A stretch of DNA of 9,488 nt from an uncultured Bacteroidales bacterium (GCA_900554345.1 USHH01000073.1:1-9488), one strand, 5' to 3'; counted from the first letter of the stretch, positions 1 to 7,213 are shown. The notes: a model not told the origin generated them from the letters alone. Numbers and translations: made by a program.

Positions 1-87
1 CCCCAGCCGTTTGGCGCTCCCCAGCAGCCCCCGCAGAATCCTATCGGCGCCGGCGCCCCCAACGAGACCGACGACCTGCCCTTCTGA
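1..87 (+). CDS. ssb: Single-stranded DNA-binding protein, C-terminal end only (5' part lies outside the window)
   Basis: Frame 1 reads from the first base through 28 codons to TGA at 85-87. The peptide is rich in P, Q, G and A and ends N-E-T-D-D-L-P-F. A flexible Pro/Gln/Gly linker followed by an acidic tip ending in -D-[ILV]-P-F is the hallmark of bacterial SSB. That tip docks repair and replication partners such as RecQ, RecO, PriA and the Pol III chi subunit onto ssDNA-bound SSB. The N-terminal OB fold lies upstream of the window and cannot be seen, so the call rests on the tail alone. The terminator at 136-181 closes this transcript, so ssb is not co-transcribed with the glycogen genes. 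Another protein with a convergent DDLPF tail is possible but unlikely. Confidence 0.85.
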   Translation, partial: PQPFGAPQQPPQNPIGAGAPNETDDLPF

Positions 88-135
88 GCTCACTGACAGC
101 CGCCTTCCTCGCGGCGTTGATGATAAGCCAACACC

Positions 136-181
136 CCGTGGATGGGTGAGACCGGAAAGGTCTCTCCCATCCACGGTTTTT
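136..181 (+). terminator. Rho-independent terminator after ssb
   Basis: An 18-nt arm (136-153) pairs with 159-176 with a single T/T mismatch. The loop is GGAAA (154-158), and T177-181 follows directly. It is a long, stable hairpin ending in a U-tract 49 nt after the ssb stop, so it should separate ssb transcription from the glycogen operon. Confidence 0.93.
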
Positions 182-260
182 ATCTGCCTCTTTTTTATAT
201 CGTTTTAATGGTTTTTTATCCGTTTTCGCTCTGAAAACGTGTCTATTTCCACTCTGCCTA

Positions 261-291
261 TTGCCTGATAGCCGAAATATTAGTAACTTTG
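261..291 (+). promoter_or_regulatory. Bacteroidota-type sigma-ABfr promoter for the glycogen operon
   Basis: The -7 element TAACTTTG (284-291) matches the consensus TAnnTTTG fully. A TTG at 261-263 sits 20 nt upstream in the expected -33 position. The transcription start should fall near 297-300, giving a leader of about 140 nt before the ATG at 437. The inverted repeat at 221-239 lies just upstream and could be an operator. Confidence 0.75.
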
Positions 292-350
292 CGCTTGAAT
301 TATTCCGTGTTAAGGTAAATGTCTGTGCTTGTTTTTCTATAACGGACGCC

Positions 351-380
351 AAGCGGCTTCGAACGAAGTCGCCCGCTTTT
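351..380 (+). promoter_or_regulatory. Hairpin with short T-run in the glycogen operon leader
   Basis: AAGCGG (351-356) pairs with CCGCTT (373-378). Inside, CTTC (357-360) can pair with GAAG (365-368) around a GAAC loop. A competing 7-bp stem (353-359 with 366-372, one G-T pair) is also possible. TTTT (377-380) overlaps the 3' arm. It has the shape of a weak attenuator or a leader stability element, but the T-run is short and no riboswitch class was recognised. Confidence 0.3.
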
Positions 381-436
381 GCGTTATGTAGATATATGGC
401 ACAACAGATGATAATGATCAACATCATATTTTATAT

Positions 437-2125
437 ATGAATACAAATCCGCAGTTTCCCGCTCCGCGCATCGGCCTGCTGACCGAGACAAGCTGGGAAG
501 TATGCAACAAGATTGGCGGCATCTATACAGTGTTGTCGACCAAGGCGAGAGTGCTCAAGGAGGCCTACGGCGACAAGCTCGTGTTTATCGGCCCCGATGT
601 ATGGACATCCGACAACCCCTCGCCGGTCTTCATAGAGCGCAAGACCCTGCTGAAGCAGGCATCCTCCAGGCTACGCCTCCCCTGGGATATCTCCATTCGC
701 GTGGGACGCTGGAATATTCCCGGCTCGCCGGTGGTGGTGCTCGTGAAGTTTGACGGCTTATATTCCCACCTCGATCCGATCTACGGCGATATGTGGGAGC
801 ATTTCAAGGTCGATTCCCTCCATTCCTACGGCGATTATGCCGAGGGATGCGCGTTCGCCGTGGCCTCGGCCATCGTCACGATGGCTCTCGCCGATCACCT
901 CAAGGTGGCCCGCGGCAATGTGGTGGCGCATTTCAACGAGTGGACCACAGCGATGGGCCTTCTCTATCTCAAGCTCAATTCGCCACAGACGGCAACCGTC
1001 TTCACCACCCACGCCACAAGCATCGGCCGCAGCATATGCGGCAACGGCAAGCCCCTCTACGACTATTTCACCGGCTACAACGGCGACCAGATGGCCGCAG
1101 AGCTCAATATGCAGTCGAAACACTCGCTCGAGAAAGCGGCGGCCCATCAGGCCGACTGCTTCACCGCCGTCAGCGAGATCACGGCCAGGGAATGCGGGCA
1201 GCTCCTCGAGATCAGACCCCAGGTAGTGACTCCCAACGGATTCGAGCCGGACTTCGTACCCGGCGCGGCCTCCTACGCCTATCTCCGCGCAAAGGGCAGG
1301 GCGCGCCTCATCGAGGTCGCTTCCATTCTGAGAGGCAGGAAGTTTGCCGACGACGTCTTCATGGTTGCCACCTCGGGCCGCAATGAATACCGCAACAAGG
1401 GTCTCGACCTCTTCATCGACTCAATGGCGCAGCTCGACGACGACAAGCCGGCCGGCGACGTGCTTGCCTTCATTCTCACCCCCGCCTGGGTGAAAGAGCC
1501 TTCGGGCGCCCTCATAGTGGATATGGCCGACGGGGGACGCGTGCAGCCGACGCCCGACTTCATCACACACCGTCTCAACAACGAAGACAGTGACATGGTG
1601 TTCGGCCGTCTCCGAGACCTTGAGGCGCAGGGCAGGTTCCACGGCAAGGTCCATGTGATCTACGTGCCCGTCTATCTCGACGGCCACGACGGCATAGTGG
1701 ATATCTCCTACTACGACCTTCTCCCGGCCTTCGACATGTCGGTCTTCCCATCCTACTACGAGCCCTGGGGCTATACCCCCCTTGAGAGCGTGGCTTTCGG
1801 AGTGCCCACCGTCACCACCGACAAGGCGGGTTTCGGACAATGGGTGTCGGCCACTTTCAACGGCTCCCTTCTCCATACAGGCGTCGATGTCGTGGCCCGT
1901 ACAGACTCCAACTATCAGCTGGCCGCCCATGCCATAGCCGCAACCGTGGCCCGCTATCAGGCCCTTCCCCTTTCCGGGAAAGAGGAGGCGAGGGCGGCCG
2001 CCCGCGCTACTGCCGCCCGCGCCAACTGGAAATTCTTTATCGAGAAATATTACGAAGCCTTCACCGTGGCAGAGAAGAGGCGCGACGCGCGTCTCGACAT
2101 TACTGATAATAAAAATCTTAAGTGA
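437..2125 (+). CDS. Glycogen synthase, GT3 family (eukaryote-type), 562 aa
   Basis: Transfers glucose from a nucleotide sugar to the non-reducing end of an alpha-1,4-glucan in the cytoplasm. The N-terminal Rossmann half opens with T-S-W-E-V-C-N-K-I-G-G-I-Y-T-V-L (residues 18-33), the GT3 nucleotide-sugar motif. HFNEW (165-169) and FTTHATSIGR follow. The C-terminal half carries SGRNEYRNKG (near 313-322) and YYEPWGYTPLE, which contains the catalytic E-X7-E pair E442/E450. These match yeast and animal glycogen synthase (Pfam Glycogen_syn) rather than the common bacterial GT5 GlgA. At 562 aa it is much shorter than the roughly 700-aa eukaryotic enzymes. The C-terminal arginine cluster that binds glucose-6-phosphate in eukaryotes is not evident: the corresponding stretch is Ala/Arg-rich, ending ANWKFFIEKYYEAF. 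UDP- versus ADP-glucose preference cannot be read. The ATG at 437 fits, with the first motif starting at residue 11. It is the first gene of an operon with the phosphorylase 5 nt downstream. Confidence 0.93.
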   Translation: MNTNPQFPAPRIGLLTETSWEVCNKIGGIYTVLSTKARVLKEAYGDKLVFIGPDVWTSDNPSPVFIERKTLLKQASSRLRLPWDISIRVGRWNIPGSPVVVLVKFDGLYSHLDPIYGDMWEHFKVDSLHSYGDYAEGCAFAVASAIVTMALADHLKVARGNVVAHFNEWTTAMGLLYLKLNSPQTATVFTTHATSIGRSICGNGKPLYDYFTGYNGDQMAAELNMQSKHSLEKAAAHQADCFTAVSEITARECGQLLEIRPQVVTPNGFEPDFVPGAASYAYLRAKGRARLIEVASILRGRKFADDVFMVATSGRNEYRNKGLDLFIDSMAQLDDDKPAGDVLAFILTPAWVKEPSGALIVDMADGGRVQPTPDFITHRLNNEDSDMVFGRLRDLEAQGRFHGKVHVIYVPVYLDGHDGIVDISYYDLLPAFDMSVFPSYYEPWGYTPLESVAFGVPTVTTDKAGFGQWVSATFNGSLLHTGVDVVARTDSNYQLAAHAIAATVARYQALPLSGKEEARAAARATAARANWKFFIEKYYEAFTVAEKRRDARLDITDNKNLK

Positions 2126-2130
2126 ATAAT

Positions 2131-4695
2131 ATGAAACTACAGGTTAGCAACACCAACGAGCCCGTGTGGCGCAACGTCACTGTCAGCGCCCAGCTCCCCC
2201 CTGAACTGAAGAATCTCGAGGAGCTCTCGAGAAACTTGTGGTGGGTGTGGAACAGCGAGGCGAAAAGCCTTTTCCGCGACCTTGACCACGATCTCTGGAG
2301 AAAGGTAGGCGAGAACCCCGTCATGCTTCTCCAGCAGCTCTCCTACGAGCGCTACAAGGAGATTCTCGCGAGCGACGAGATGATGGAGCGTATCCGTGGC
2401 GTCTACGACGCCTTCAAGGCATACATGAAGGAGCCGATGCGCACCGATGTCCCCTCTGTGGCTTATTTCTCGATGGAATACGGCCTCTGCAACTGTCTCA
2501 AAATATATTCCGGTGGCCTTGGCGTGCTCGCCGGCGACTATATCAAGCAGGCTTCCGACAGCCGCGTCAACATGACCGCCGTCGGTTTCCTCTACCGTTT
2601 CGGCTATTTCTCGCAGTCGCTCTCGATCGACGGCCAGCAGATCGCCAACTACGAGCCCCAGAATTTCGAGCAGCTCCCCATCGAGGCCGTGCTCGGAGAA
2701 GACGGTAAGCCGATGGTGCTCGAGGTGCCCTATCCCGGACGCATCGTCTATGCCCATGTCTGGAGGGTGAACGTGGGCCGTATGAAGCTCTACCTCCTCG
2801 ACACCGACTTCGACATGAACTCCGAGTTCGACCGCTGGATCACTCAGAAGCTCTATGGCGGTGACTGGGAAAACCGCATGAAGCAGGAATACCTCCTCGG
2901 CATCGGCGGCATCTATATGCTCAACAAGCTCGGCATCCACACCGACATCTACCATGCCAACGAGGGCCATGCCGCGCTCCTCAATCTCCAGCGCCTCGTC
3001 GACTACGTGCAGAAGGATCATCTTCCATTCAATGTCGCCCTCGAGGTCGTGAGGTCGAGCTCGCTCTACACCGTGCATACCCCTGTGCCCGCCGGCCACG
3101 ACTATTTCGACGAGTCGCTTCTCGGCAAGTATCTCGGAGAGTATCCCGCCAAGCTCGGCATATCATGGTCCGACCTAATCAACATGGGCCGTGAGAATCC
3201 CGATTCCAACGAACGCTTCTCTATGAGCGTATTCGCCCTCAACACATGCCAGGAGGCCAACGGCGTCAGCTGGCTCCACGGCGAGGTGTCGAAGAGGATG
3301 TTCGCAGGCGTATGGAAAGGCTATGCTCCCGAGGAGTCGCATGTCACCTACGTCACCAACGGCGTCCACATGCCCACATGGGCCGCTTCCGAGTGGAAGT
3401 CTTTCTATGCGGAGAAGCTCGGTCCGAAGCTCTTTGAAGACCAGAGCAATCCCGAGGCATGGAAAGGCATCTTCGACGTGCCCGACGAGGAGATCTGGAA
3501 CATGAGGATGATTCTCAAGAATAAGTTCATCGACTTCGTGAAGCGCGACTTCCGTGAGAAGTGGCTCAAGAACCAGGGCGATCCCTCCGCCGTGGTGAAA
3601 ATCGTCAACAAAATCAATCCCAACGCCCTCATCATCGGCTTCGCGCGCCGCTTCGCCACATATAAGCGCGCCCACCTGCTCTTCACCGACCTCGACCGTC
3701 TGGCCAAGATCGTCAACAACGAGCAGTATCCCGTCCAGTTCATCTTCTCCGGCAAGGCACACCCGGCCGACGGCGCCGGCCAGGGCCTCATCAAGCGCAT
3801 CGTGGAGATAAGCCGCATGCCGCAGTTCCAGGGCAAGATAATCTTCCTCGAGGACTACAACATGATCGTGGCCAAGCGTCTCGTCAGCGGCGTCGACATC
3901 TGGCTCAACACTCCCACACGTCCTCTCGAGGCTTCCGGCACTTCGGGAGAGAAGGCCGAGATGAACGGCCTGCTCAATTTCTCCGTGCTCGACGGCTGGT
4001 GGTATGAAGGCTACCGCTTCGACGAGCTCGCCGGATGGGCGCTCACCGACAAGCGCACCTACACCGACCAGGGCATGCAGGACCAGCTCGACGCCGCCAC
4101 TATCTACACCATGCTCGAGAACGAGATCATCCCTCTCTATTTCCGCAAGAACTACAAGGGCTACAGCCCCGAGTGGATCGACCGCATCAAGCGCTCCATC
4201 GGCCATATCGCTCCCCACTTCACCATGAAGCGCCAGCTCGACGACTACATCAGCCGTCTCTACGAGCCGGAGGCTAAGCGTGCAGCCCGCCTCAAGGCCA
4301 ACGATTTCGCCAAGGCGCGCGAGATCGTGGCATGGAAAGAGGAGGTAGCCTCCAAATGGGACCAGGTGAAGGTGCTCTCCGTCGTTGTCAACGAAGGTGA
4401 GACCGGCAAGCCCGTCAACGCCGGCTCCGCTTTCGATGTCACAACCGTGATCGACACCAAGGGTCTCGGCGACTCCATCGGCGTGGAGCTCGTGATCTAT
4501 CGCGAGCACGACGGTCAGAGCACATACGCCGGCCGCGAGCCCCTCAAGGTCGTGAAGCGCGACGGCAGCGTCTTTACCTACGAGCTGAAGACGAAGGCCG
4601 TGGACGCCGGCATGTTCCGCTATGCCCTCCGGATGTATCCCTGCAATCCCGAGCTGCCCCACCGTCAGGATTTCGCCTACGTTCGCTGGTTCTGA
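2131..4695 (+). CDS. glgP: Alpha-glucan (glycogen) phosphorylase, GT35, DUF3417 type, 854 aa
   Basis: Phosphorolytically removes terminal glucose from alpha-1,4-glucan, yielding glucose-1-phosphate; PLP-dependent and cytoplasmic. The N-terminal DUF3417 region shows LPPELKNLEELSRNLWWVWN. The phosphorylase core has VAYFSMEYGL, YSGGLGVLAGDY, HANEGHAALLNLQRL and HTPVPAGHDYFD, then the PLP site EASGTSGEKAEMNG. K608, counted from this start, is the expected Schiff-base lysine. The SGEK form and the 854-aa length fit the TIGR02094 subfamily rather than E. coli GlgP/MalP. I chose ATG 2131 because the family in Bacteroidales begins MK-x-(K/Q)-VSN. A GTG at 2122 is in frame and overlaps the TGA of the synthase gene (2123-2125), but it only adds three residues. 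The 5-nt gap to the synthase implies one transcript and probable translational coupling. The terminator at 4723-4759 ends the operon. Confidence 0.95.
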   Translation: MKLQVSNTNEPVWRNVTVSAQLPPELKNLEELSRNLWWVWNSEAKSLFRDLDHDLWRKVGENPVMLLQQLSYERYKEILASDEMMERIRGVYDAFKAYMKEPMRTDVPSVAYFSMEYGLCNCLKIYSGGLGVLAGDYIKQASDSRVNMTAVGFLYRFGYFSQSLSIDGQQIANYEPQNFEQLPIEAVLGEDGKPMVLEVPYPGRIVYAHVWRVNVGRMKLYLLDTDFDMNSEFDRWITQKLYGGDWENRMKQEYLLGIGGIYMLNKLGIHTDIYHANEGHAALLNLQRLVDYVQKDHLPFNVALEVVRSSSLYTVHTPVPAGHDYFDESLLGKYLGEYPAKLGISWSDLINMGRENPDSNERFSMSVFALNTCQEANGVSWLHGEVSKRMFAGVWKGYAPEESHVTYVTNGVHMPTWAASEWKSFYAEKLGPKLFEDQSNPEAWKGIFDVPDEEIWNMRMILKNKFIDFVKRDFREKWLKNQGDPSAVVKIVNKINPNALIIGFARRFATYKRAHLLFTDLDRLAKIVNNEQYPVQFIFSGKAHPADGAGQGLIKRIVEISRMPQFQGKIIFLEDYNMIVAKRLVSGVDIWLNTPTRPLEASGTSGEKAEMNGLLNFSVLDGWWYEGYRFDELAGWALTDKRTYTDQGMQDQLDAATIYTMLENEIIPLYFRKNYKGYSPEWIDRIKRSIGHIAPHFTMKRQLDDYISRLYEPEAKRAARLKANDFAKAREIVAWKEEVASKWDQVKVLSVVVNEGETGKPVNAGSAFDVTTVIDTKGLGDSIGVELVIYREHDGQSTYAGREPLKVVKRDGSVFTYELKTKAVDAGMFRYALRMYPCNPELPHRQDFAYVRWF

Positions 4696-4722
4696 TGCCG
4701 GGTGGATGGAATATATAGATAT

Positions 4723-4759
4723 AAAAGGGTCGAATCGTGAAGCGATTCGACCCTTTTTT
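4723..4759 (+). terminator. Rho-independent terminator of the glycogen operon
   Basis: A perfect 15-bp stem pairs 4723-4737 with 4743-4757 around the loop TGAAG, with T4754-4759 at the 3' side. It lies 27 nt after the phosphorylase stop. The four A residues opening the 5' arm mean it could also work on the opposite strand. Confidence 0.95.
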
Positions 4760-4761
4760 CA

Positions 4762-4785
4762 TAAATATGTTGTTTAACATATTTA
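4762..4785. promoter_or_regulatory. Perfect palindrome upstream of the EF-G2 gene, CRP-family operator candidate
   Basis: TAAATATGTT (4762-4771) and AACATATTTA (4776-4785) are perfect inverted repeats around the spacer GTTT. The 22-bp core 4763-4784 has the length and symmetry of an E. coli CRP site (half-site AAATGTGATCT) and agrees with that consensus at 15 of 22 positions, including the AAAT and ATTT ends and the T-G/C-A core. Bacteroides fusA2 is known to be activated by the CRP-like regulator Cur, so a Cur-type site is a reasonable hypothesis. No Cur consensus was available to compare. It could alternatively be only an AT-rich hairpin just after the terminator. Confidence 0.5.
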
Positions 4786-4813
4786 AAATGTGTTTCCTTT
4801 TCCATTCTTTTTG
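4782..4813 (+). promoter_or_regulatory. Weak candidate promoter for the EF-G2 gene
   Basis: TCTTTTTG (4806-4813) matches TAnnTTTG at five of six fixed positions. TTTA (4782-4785) lies 20 nt upstream as a poor -33 element, overlapping the palindrome. An alternative -7 is TAAATTG at 4815-4821. Either puts the transcription start near 4820-4828. A sub-consensus promoter next to an operator-like palindrome would suit an activator-dependent gene. Confidence 0.35.
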
Positions 4814-4828
4814 CTAAATTGCAACCGT

Positions 4829-4850
4829 TTTTCCAGCCGGGGCTGGAAAA
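4829..4850 (+). promoter_or_regulatory. Hairpin in the leader of the EF-G2 gene
   Basis: TTTTCCAGCC (4829-4838) and GGCTGGAAAA (4841-4850) are perfect inverted repeats separated by GG. As RNA this would be an 8-bp stem with a 6-nt CCGGGG loop. It lies 33 nt before the ATG at 4884 and, by the promoter guess, at or very near the 5' end of the mRNA. An mRNA-stabilising cap or a protein or translation control site are both possible. Confidence 0.45.
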
Positions 4851-4883
4851 GCTCAGTCTGAACCTTCAAAACTCACTCATATT

Positions 4884-7040
4884 ATGAAGATTTACAAAAC
4901 CGACGAAATCAAAAACATCGCCCTCATCGGATCGAAGGGCTCGGGTAAAACCACACTCGCTGAGTCTATGCTCTTCGAGTGTGGAGTGATAAAACGCCGT
5001 GGAACCATCGAGGCGGGCAACACCGTCTCCGACTATTTCCCCGTTGAGAAGGAATACGGCTATTCCGTGTTCTCGACTGTCTTCAATGCCGAGTTCAACG
5101 GCAAGAAACTCAACGTGATCGACTGCCCGGGTGCCGATGACTTTGTAGGCAGCACATATACAGCGCTCGGCGTCTGCGACACCGGTGTGCTCGTGGTCGA
5201 TGCCGAATATGGCGTCGAGGTTGGTACGCAGAACACTTTCCGCACTACCGCTAAGCTCAGGAAGCCGGTGGTGTTCTGTCTCAACCAGATCGACGGCGAG
5301 AAAGCCGACTACGACAACGTGATGGAGCAGCTCCGCGAGCATTTCGGTCCGAAGGTGGTGGCCGTGCAGTATCCTCTCCAGTCAGGCCCCGGCTTCAACG
5401 CCATGATCGATGTGCTGATGATGAAGAAATATGAGTGGGGACCGGAAGGTGGCAAGCCCGTGGTGTCCGACATTCCCGCAGATCAGATCGACAAGGCCAA
5501 TGAGCTTCACAATGCTCTCGTCGAGGCTGCCGCCGAGAACGACGAGACTCTTATGGACAAATATTTCGAGCAGGGTCATCTCACCGAGGACGAGATGCGC
5601 GAAGGCATCCGCAAGGGCCTCGTCGACCGCTCGATCTATCCCGTCTTCATCGTCAGCGCCCTCAAGGATATGGGTGTGCGCCGCATGATGGAGTTCCTCG
5701 GCAATGTCTGCCCGTTTGTCTCCGATATGCCCGACCCGGTGGATACAGCCGGCGAGCCTGTGGCTCCCAAGGCCGACGGCCCGCTCAGCATATATTTCTT
5801 CAAGACCTCCGTTGAACCCCATATCGGCGAGGTGTCGTATTTCAAGGTGATGAGCGGCACGCTCAAGGCCGGCGACGACCTCGACAACGTGACCCGCGGC
5901 GGCAAGGAGCGTCTCGCCCAGATCTTCACTGTCTGCGGTCAGTATCGCAATCCTATCGATGCCCTCCAGGCCGGCGACATAGGCGCTGCCGTGAAGCTCA
6001 AGGACGTGCGCACCGGCAATACCCTCGACAGCAAGGGCATCGACTGGCAGTTCGACTTCATCAAATATCCCGCTCCCAAGTATGTGCGCGCCATCCGTCC
6101 GCTCACGGAGAGCGATTCCGAGAAGCTCATGGGCGTCCTCACACGCATGCATGAGGAAGACCCGACATGGCTCGTTGAGCAGTCGAAGGAGCTCAAGCAG
6201 ACCCTTGTAAGCGGCCAGGGTGAGTTCCATCTCCGCACCCTGAAGTGGCGTATCGAGAACAACGACAAGATTCCTATGGAATTCGTCGAGCCGAAGATTC
6301 CCTATCGCGAGACAATCACGAAGGCCGCGCGTGCCGACTACCGCCATAAGAAGCAGTCGGGTGGCTCCGGACAGTTCGGCGAGGTGCATCTGATCATCGA
6401 GCCTTACACCGAGGGCATGCCCGAGCCGGATACCTATAAGTTCGGCAACCAGGAGTTCAAGCTCAACGTCCGCGACAAGCAGGAGATACCTCTGGAGTGG
6501 GGCGGCAAGCTCGTGGTCTACAACTGCATCGTGGGCGGCGCCATCGACGCCCGCTTCATCCCTGCCATCGTCAAGGGCCTCATGGACCGCATGGAGCAGG
6601 GACCGCTCACCGGCTCATACGCCCGCGACGTCAGGGTGATGATCTACGACGGTAAGATGCACCCCGTTGACTCCAACGAGATCTCGTTCCGTCTCGCCGG
6701 CCGCAATGCCTTCTCGCAGGCGTTCAAGGCAGCCAACCCGAAGATCCTCGAACCCGTCTACGATGTGGAGGTGCTCACTCCGGGCGACACCATGGGCGAC
6801 GTGATGAGCGACCTTCAGGGACGCCGCGCCATCATCATGGGTATGGAGAGCGACAGCGGCATCGAGAAGCTGAGCGCCAAGGTGCCTCTCAAGGAGATGT
6901 CGTCCTACTCCACATCGCTGAGCTCCATCACCGGTGGCCGCAGCAGCTTCACGATGCAGTTCGCATCCTACGAGCTCGTGCCCTCCGACGTCCAGGAGCG
7001 TCTGCTCAAGGAGTATGCCGAGACCAACCAGGAAGACTGA
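4884..7040 (+). CDS. fusA2: Elongation factor G paralogue, EF-G2 type with altered GTPase motifs, 718 aa
   Basis: EF-G family translocation factor acting on the ribosome. Order: G domain (about 1-280), domain II (KTSVEPHIGEVSYFKVMSGTLKAGD), domain III (LVSGQGEFHLRTL), domain IV (RHKKQSGGSGQFGEV, HPVDSNEISFRLAGRNAF) and domain V (LEPVYDVEVLTPGDTMGDVMSDLQGRR). The P-loop G-S-K-G-S-G-K-T-T (16-24) is intact. The other GTPase motifs deviate: switch I reads EYGYSV where EF-G has ERGITI, the G3 motif is D80-C-P-G-A84 with Ala replacing the catalytic His of DTPGH, and G4 is N134-Q-I-D rather than NKxD. These changes predict weak or no GTP hydrolysis. This matches the known Bacteroides EF-G2, reported to translocate without GTPase activity and to be needed for gut colonisation and growth under carbon limitation. 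It appears to be a single-gene transcript between two hairpins, just downstream of the glycogen operon. Confidence 0.92.
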   Translation: MKIYKTDEIKNIALIGSKGSGKTTLAESMLFECGVIKRRGTIEAGNTVSDYFPVEKEYGYSVFSTVFNAEFNGKKLNVIDCPGADDFVGSTYTALGVCDTGVLVVDAEYGVEVGTQNTFRTTAKLRKPVVFCLNQIDGEKADYDNVMEQLREHFGPKVVAVQYPLQSGPGFNAMIDVLMMKKYEWGPEGGKPVVSDIPADQIDKANELHNALVEAAAENDETLMDKYFEQGHLTEDEMREGIRKGLVDRSIYPVFIVSALKDMGVRRMMEFLGNVCPFVSDMPDPVDTAGEPVAPKADGPLSIYFFKTSVEPHIGEVSYFKVMSGTLKAGDDLDNVTRGGKERLAQIFTVCGQYRNPIDALQAGDIGAAVKLKDVRTGNTLDSKGIDWQFDFIKYPAPKYVRAIRPLTESDSEKLMGVLTRMHEEDPTWLVEQSKELKQTLVSGQGEFHLRTLKWRIENNDKIPMEFVEPKIPYRETITKAARADYRHKKQSGGSGQFGEVHLIIEPYTEGMPEPDTYKFGNQEFKLNVRDKQEIPLEWGGKLVVYNCIVGGAIDARFIPAIVKGLMDRMEQGPLTGSYARDVRVMIYDGKMHPVDSNEISFRLAGRNAFSQAFKAANPKILEPVYDVEVLTPGDTMGDVMSDLQGRRAIIMGMESDSGIEKLSAKVPLKEMSSYSTSLSSITGGRSSFTMQFASYELVPSDVQERLLKEYAETNQED

Positions 7041-7087
7041 TACTAATCGCGTAATCCTAAGTATTCCTTTTCACCACTTGACTTACG

Positions 7088-7113
7088 GGGCCTGCCGATC
7101 GCTCGGCAGGCCC
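7088..7113 (+). terminator. GC-rich hairpin after the EF-G2 gene, probable terminator
   Basis: A perfect 11-bp stem pairs GGGCCTGCCGA (7088-7098) with TCGGCAGGCCC (7103-7113) around a TCGC loop, 47 nt after the EF-G2 stop. It lacks an immediate T-run: only TCTAAGCATATTTT follows. It may terminate imperfectly or act as a 3'-end stabiliser. Confidence 0.65.
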
Positions 7114-7213
7114 TCTAAGCATATTTTGAGGTGGATTGGGTCAGGCTATATACCGCATAAATGTTAAATCAATGTTAAAATCGTTAATAATAGTGTAGAA
7201 TACAAAAAACTGT

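Larger units (their letters stand above)
88..436. other. 349-bp intergenic region between ssb and the glycogen operon
   Basis: This stretch holds the ssb terminator (136-181), an AT-rich segment (177-225), an inverted repeat CGTTTTC/GAAAACG with a 5-nt spacer (221-239), a promoter (261-291), and a leader of about 140 nt with a hairpin near 351-378. The short ORFs crossing it on either strand do not look like genes: one runs through the terminator hairpin, and neither resembles a known protein. Confidence 0.7.

Noticed and set aside
11..208. Plus-strand open frame starting at base 11
   Set aside because: It is out of frame with the ssb tail, which ends in the diagnostic DDLPF, and it runs through the terminator.
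41..427. Minus-strand open frame of 128 codons in the ssb-glycogen intergenic region
   Set aside because: It reads through the terminator hairpin, the promoter and the end of ssb. The peptide resembles no family.
2122..2130. GTG start for the phosphorylase overlapping the synthase stop
   Set aside because: ATG 2131 matches the family N-terminus, and the extra three residues N-N-M add nothing recognisable.
3175..4662. Long minus-strand open frame (495 codons) antisense to the phosphorylase, and similar ones at 2137-3099 and 5382-6389
   Set aside because: These are mirrors of strongly GC-biased codon use in the real genes. The peptides are low-complexity V/H/L/E/G/A strings without recognisable motifs, while the plus strand encodes conserved enzymes.
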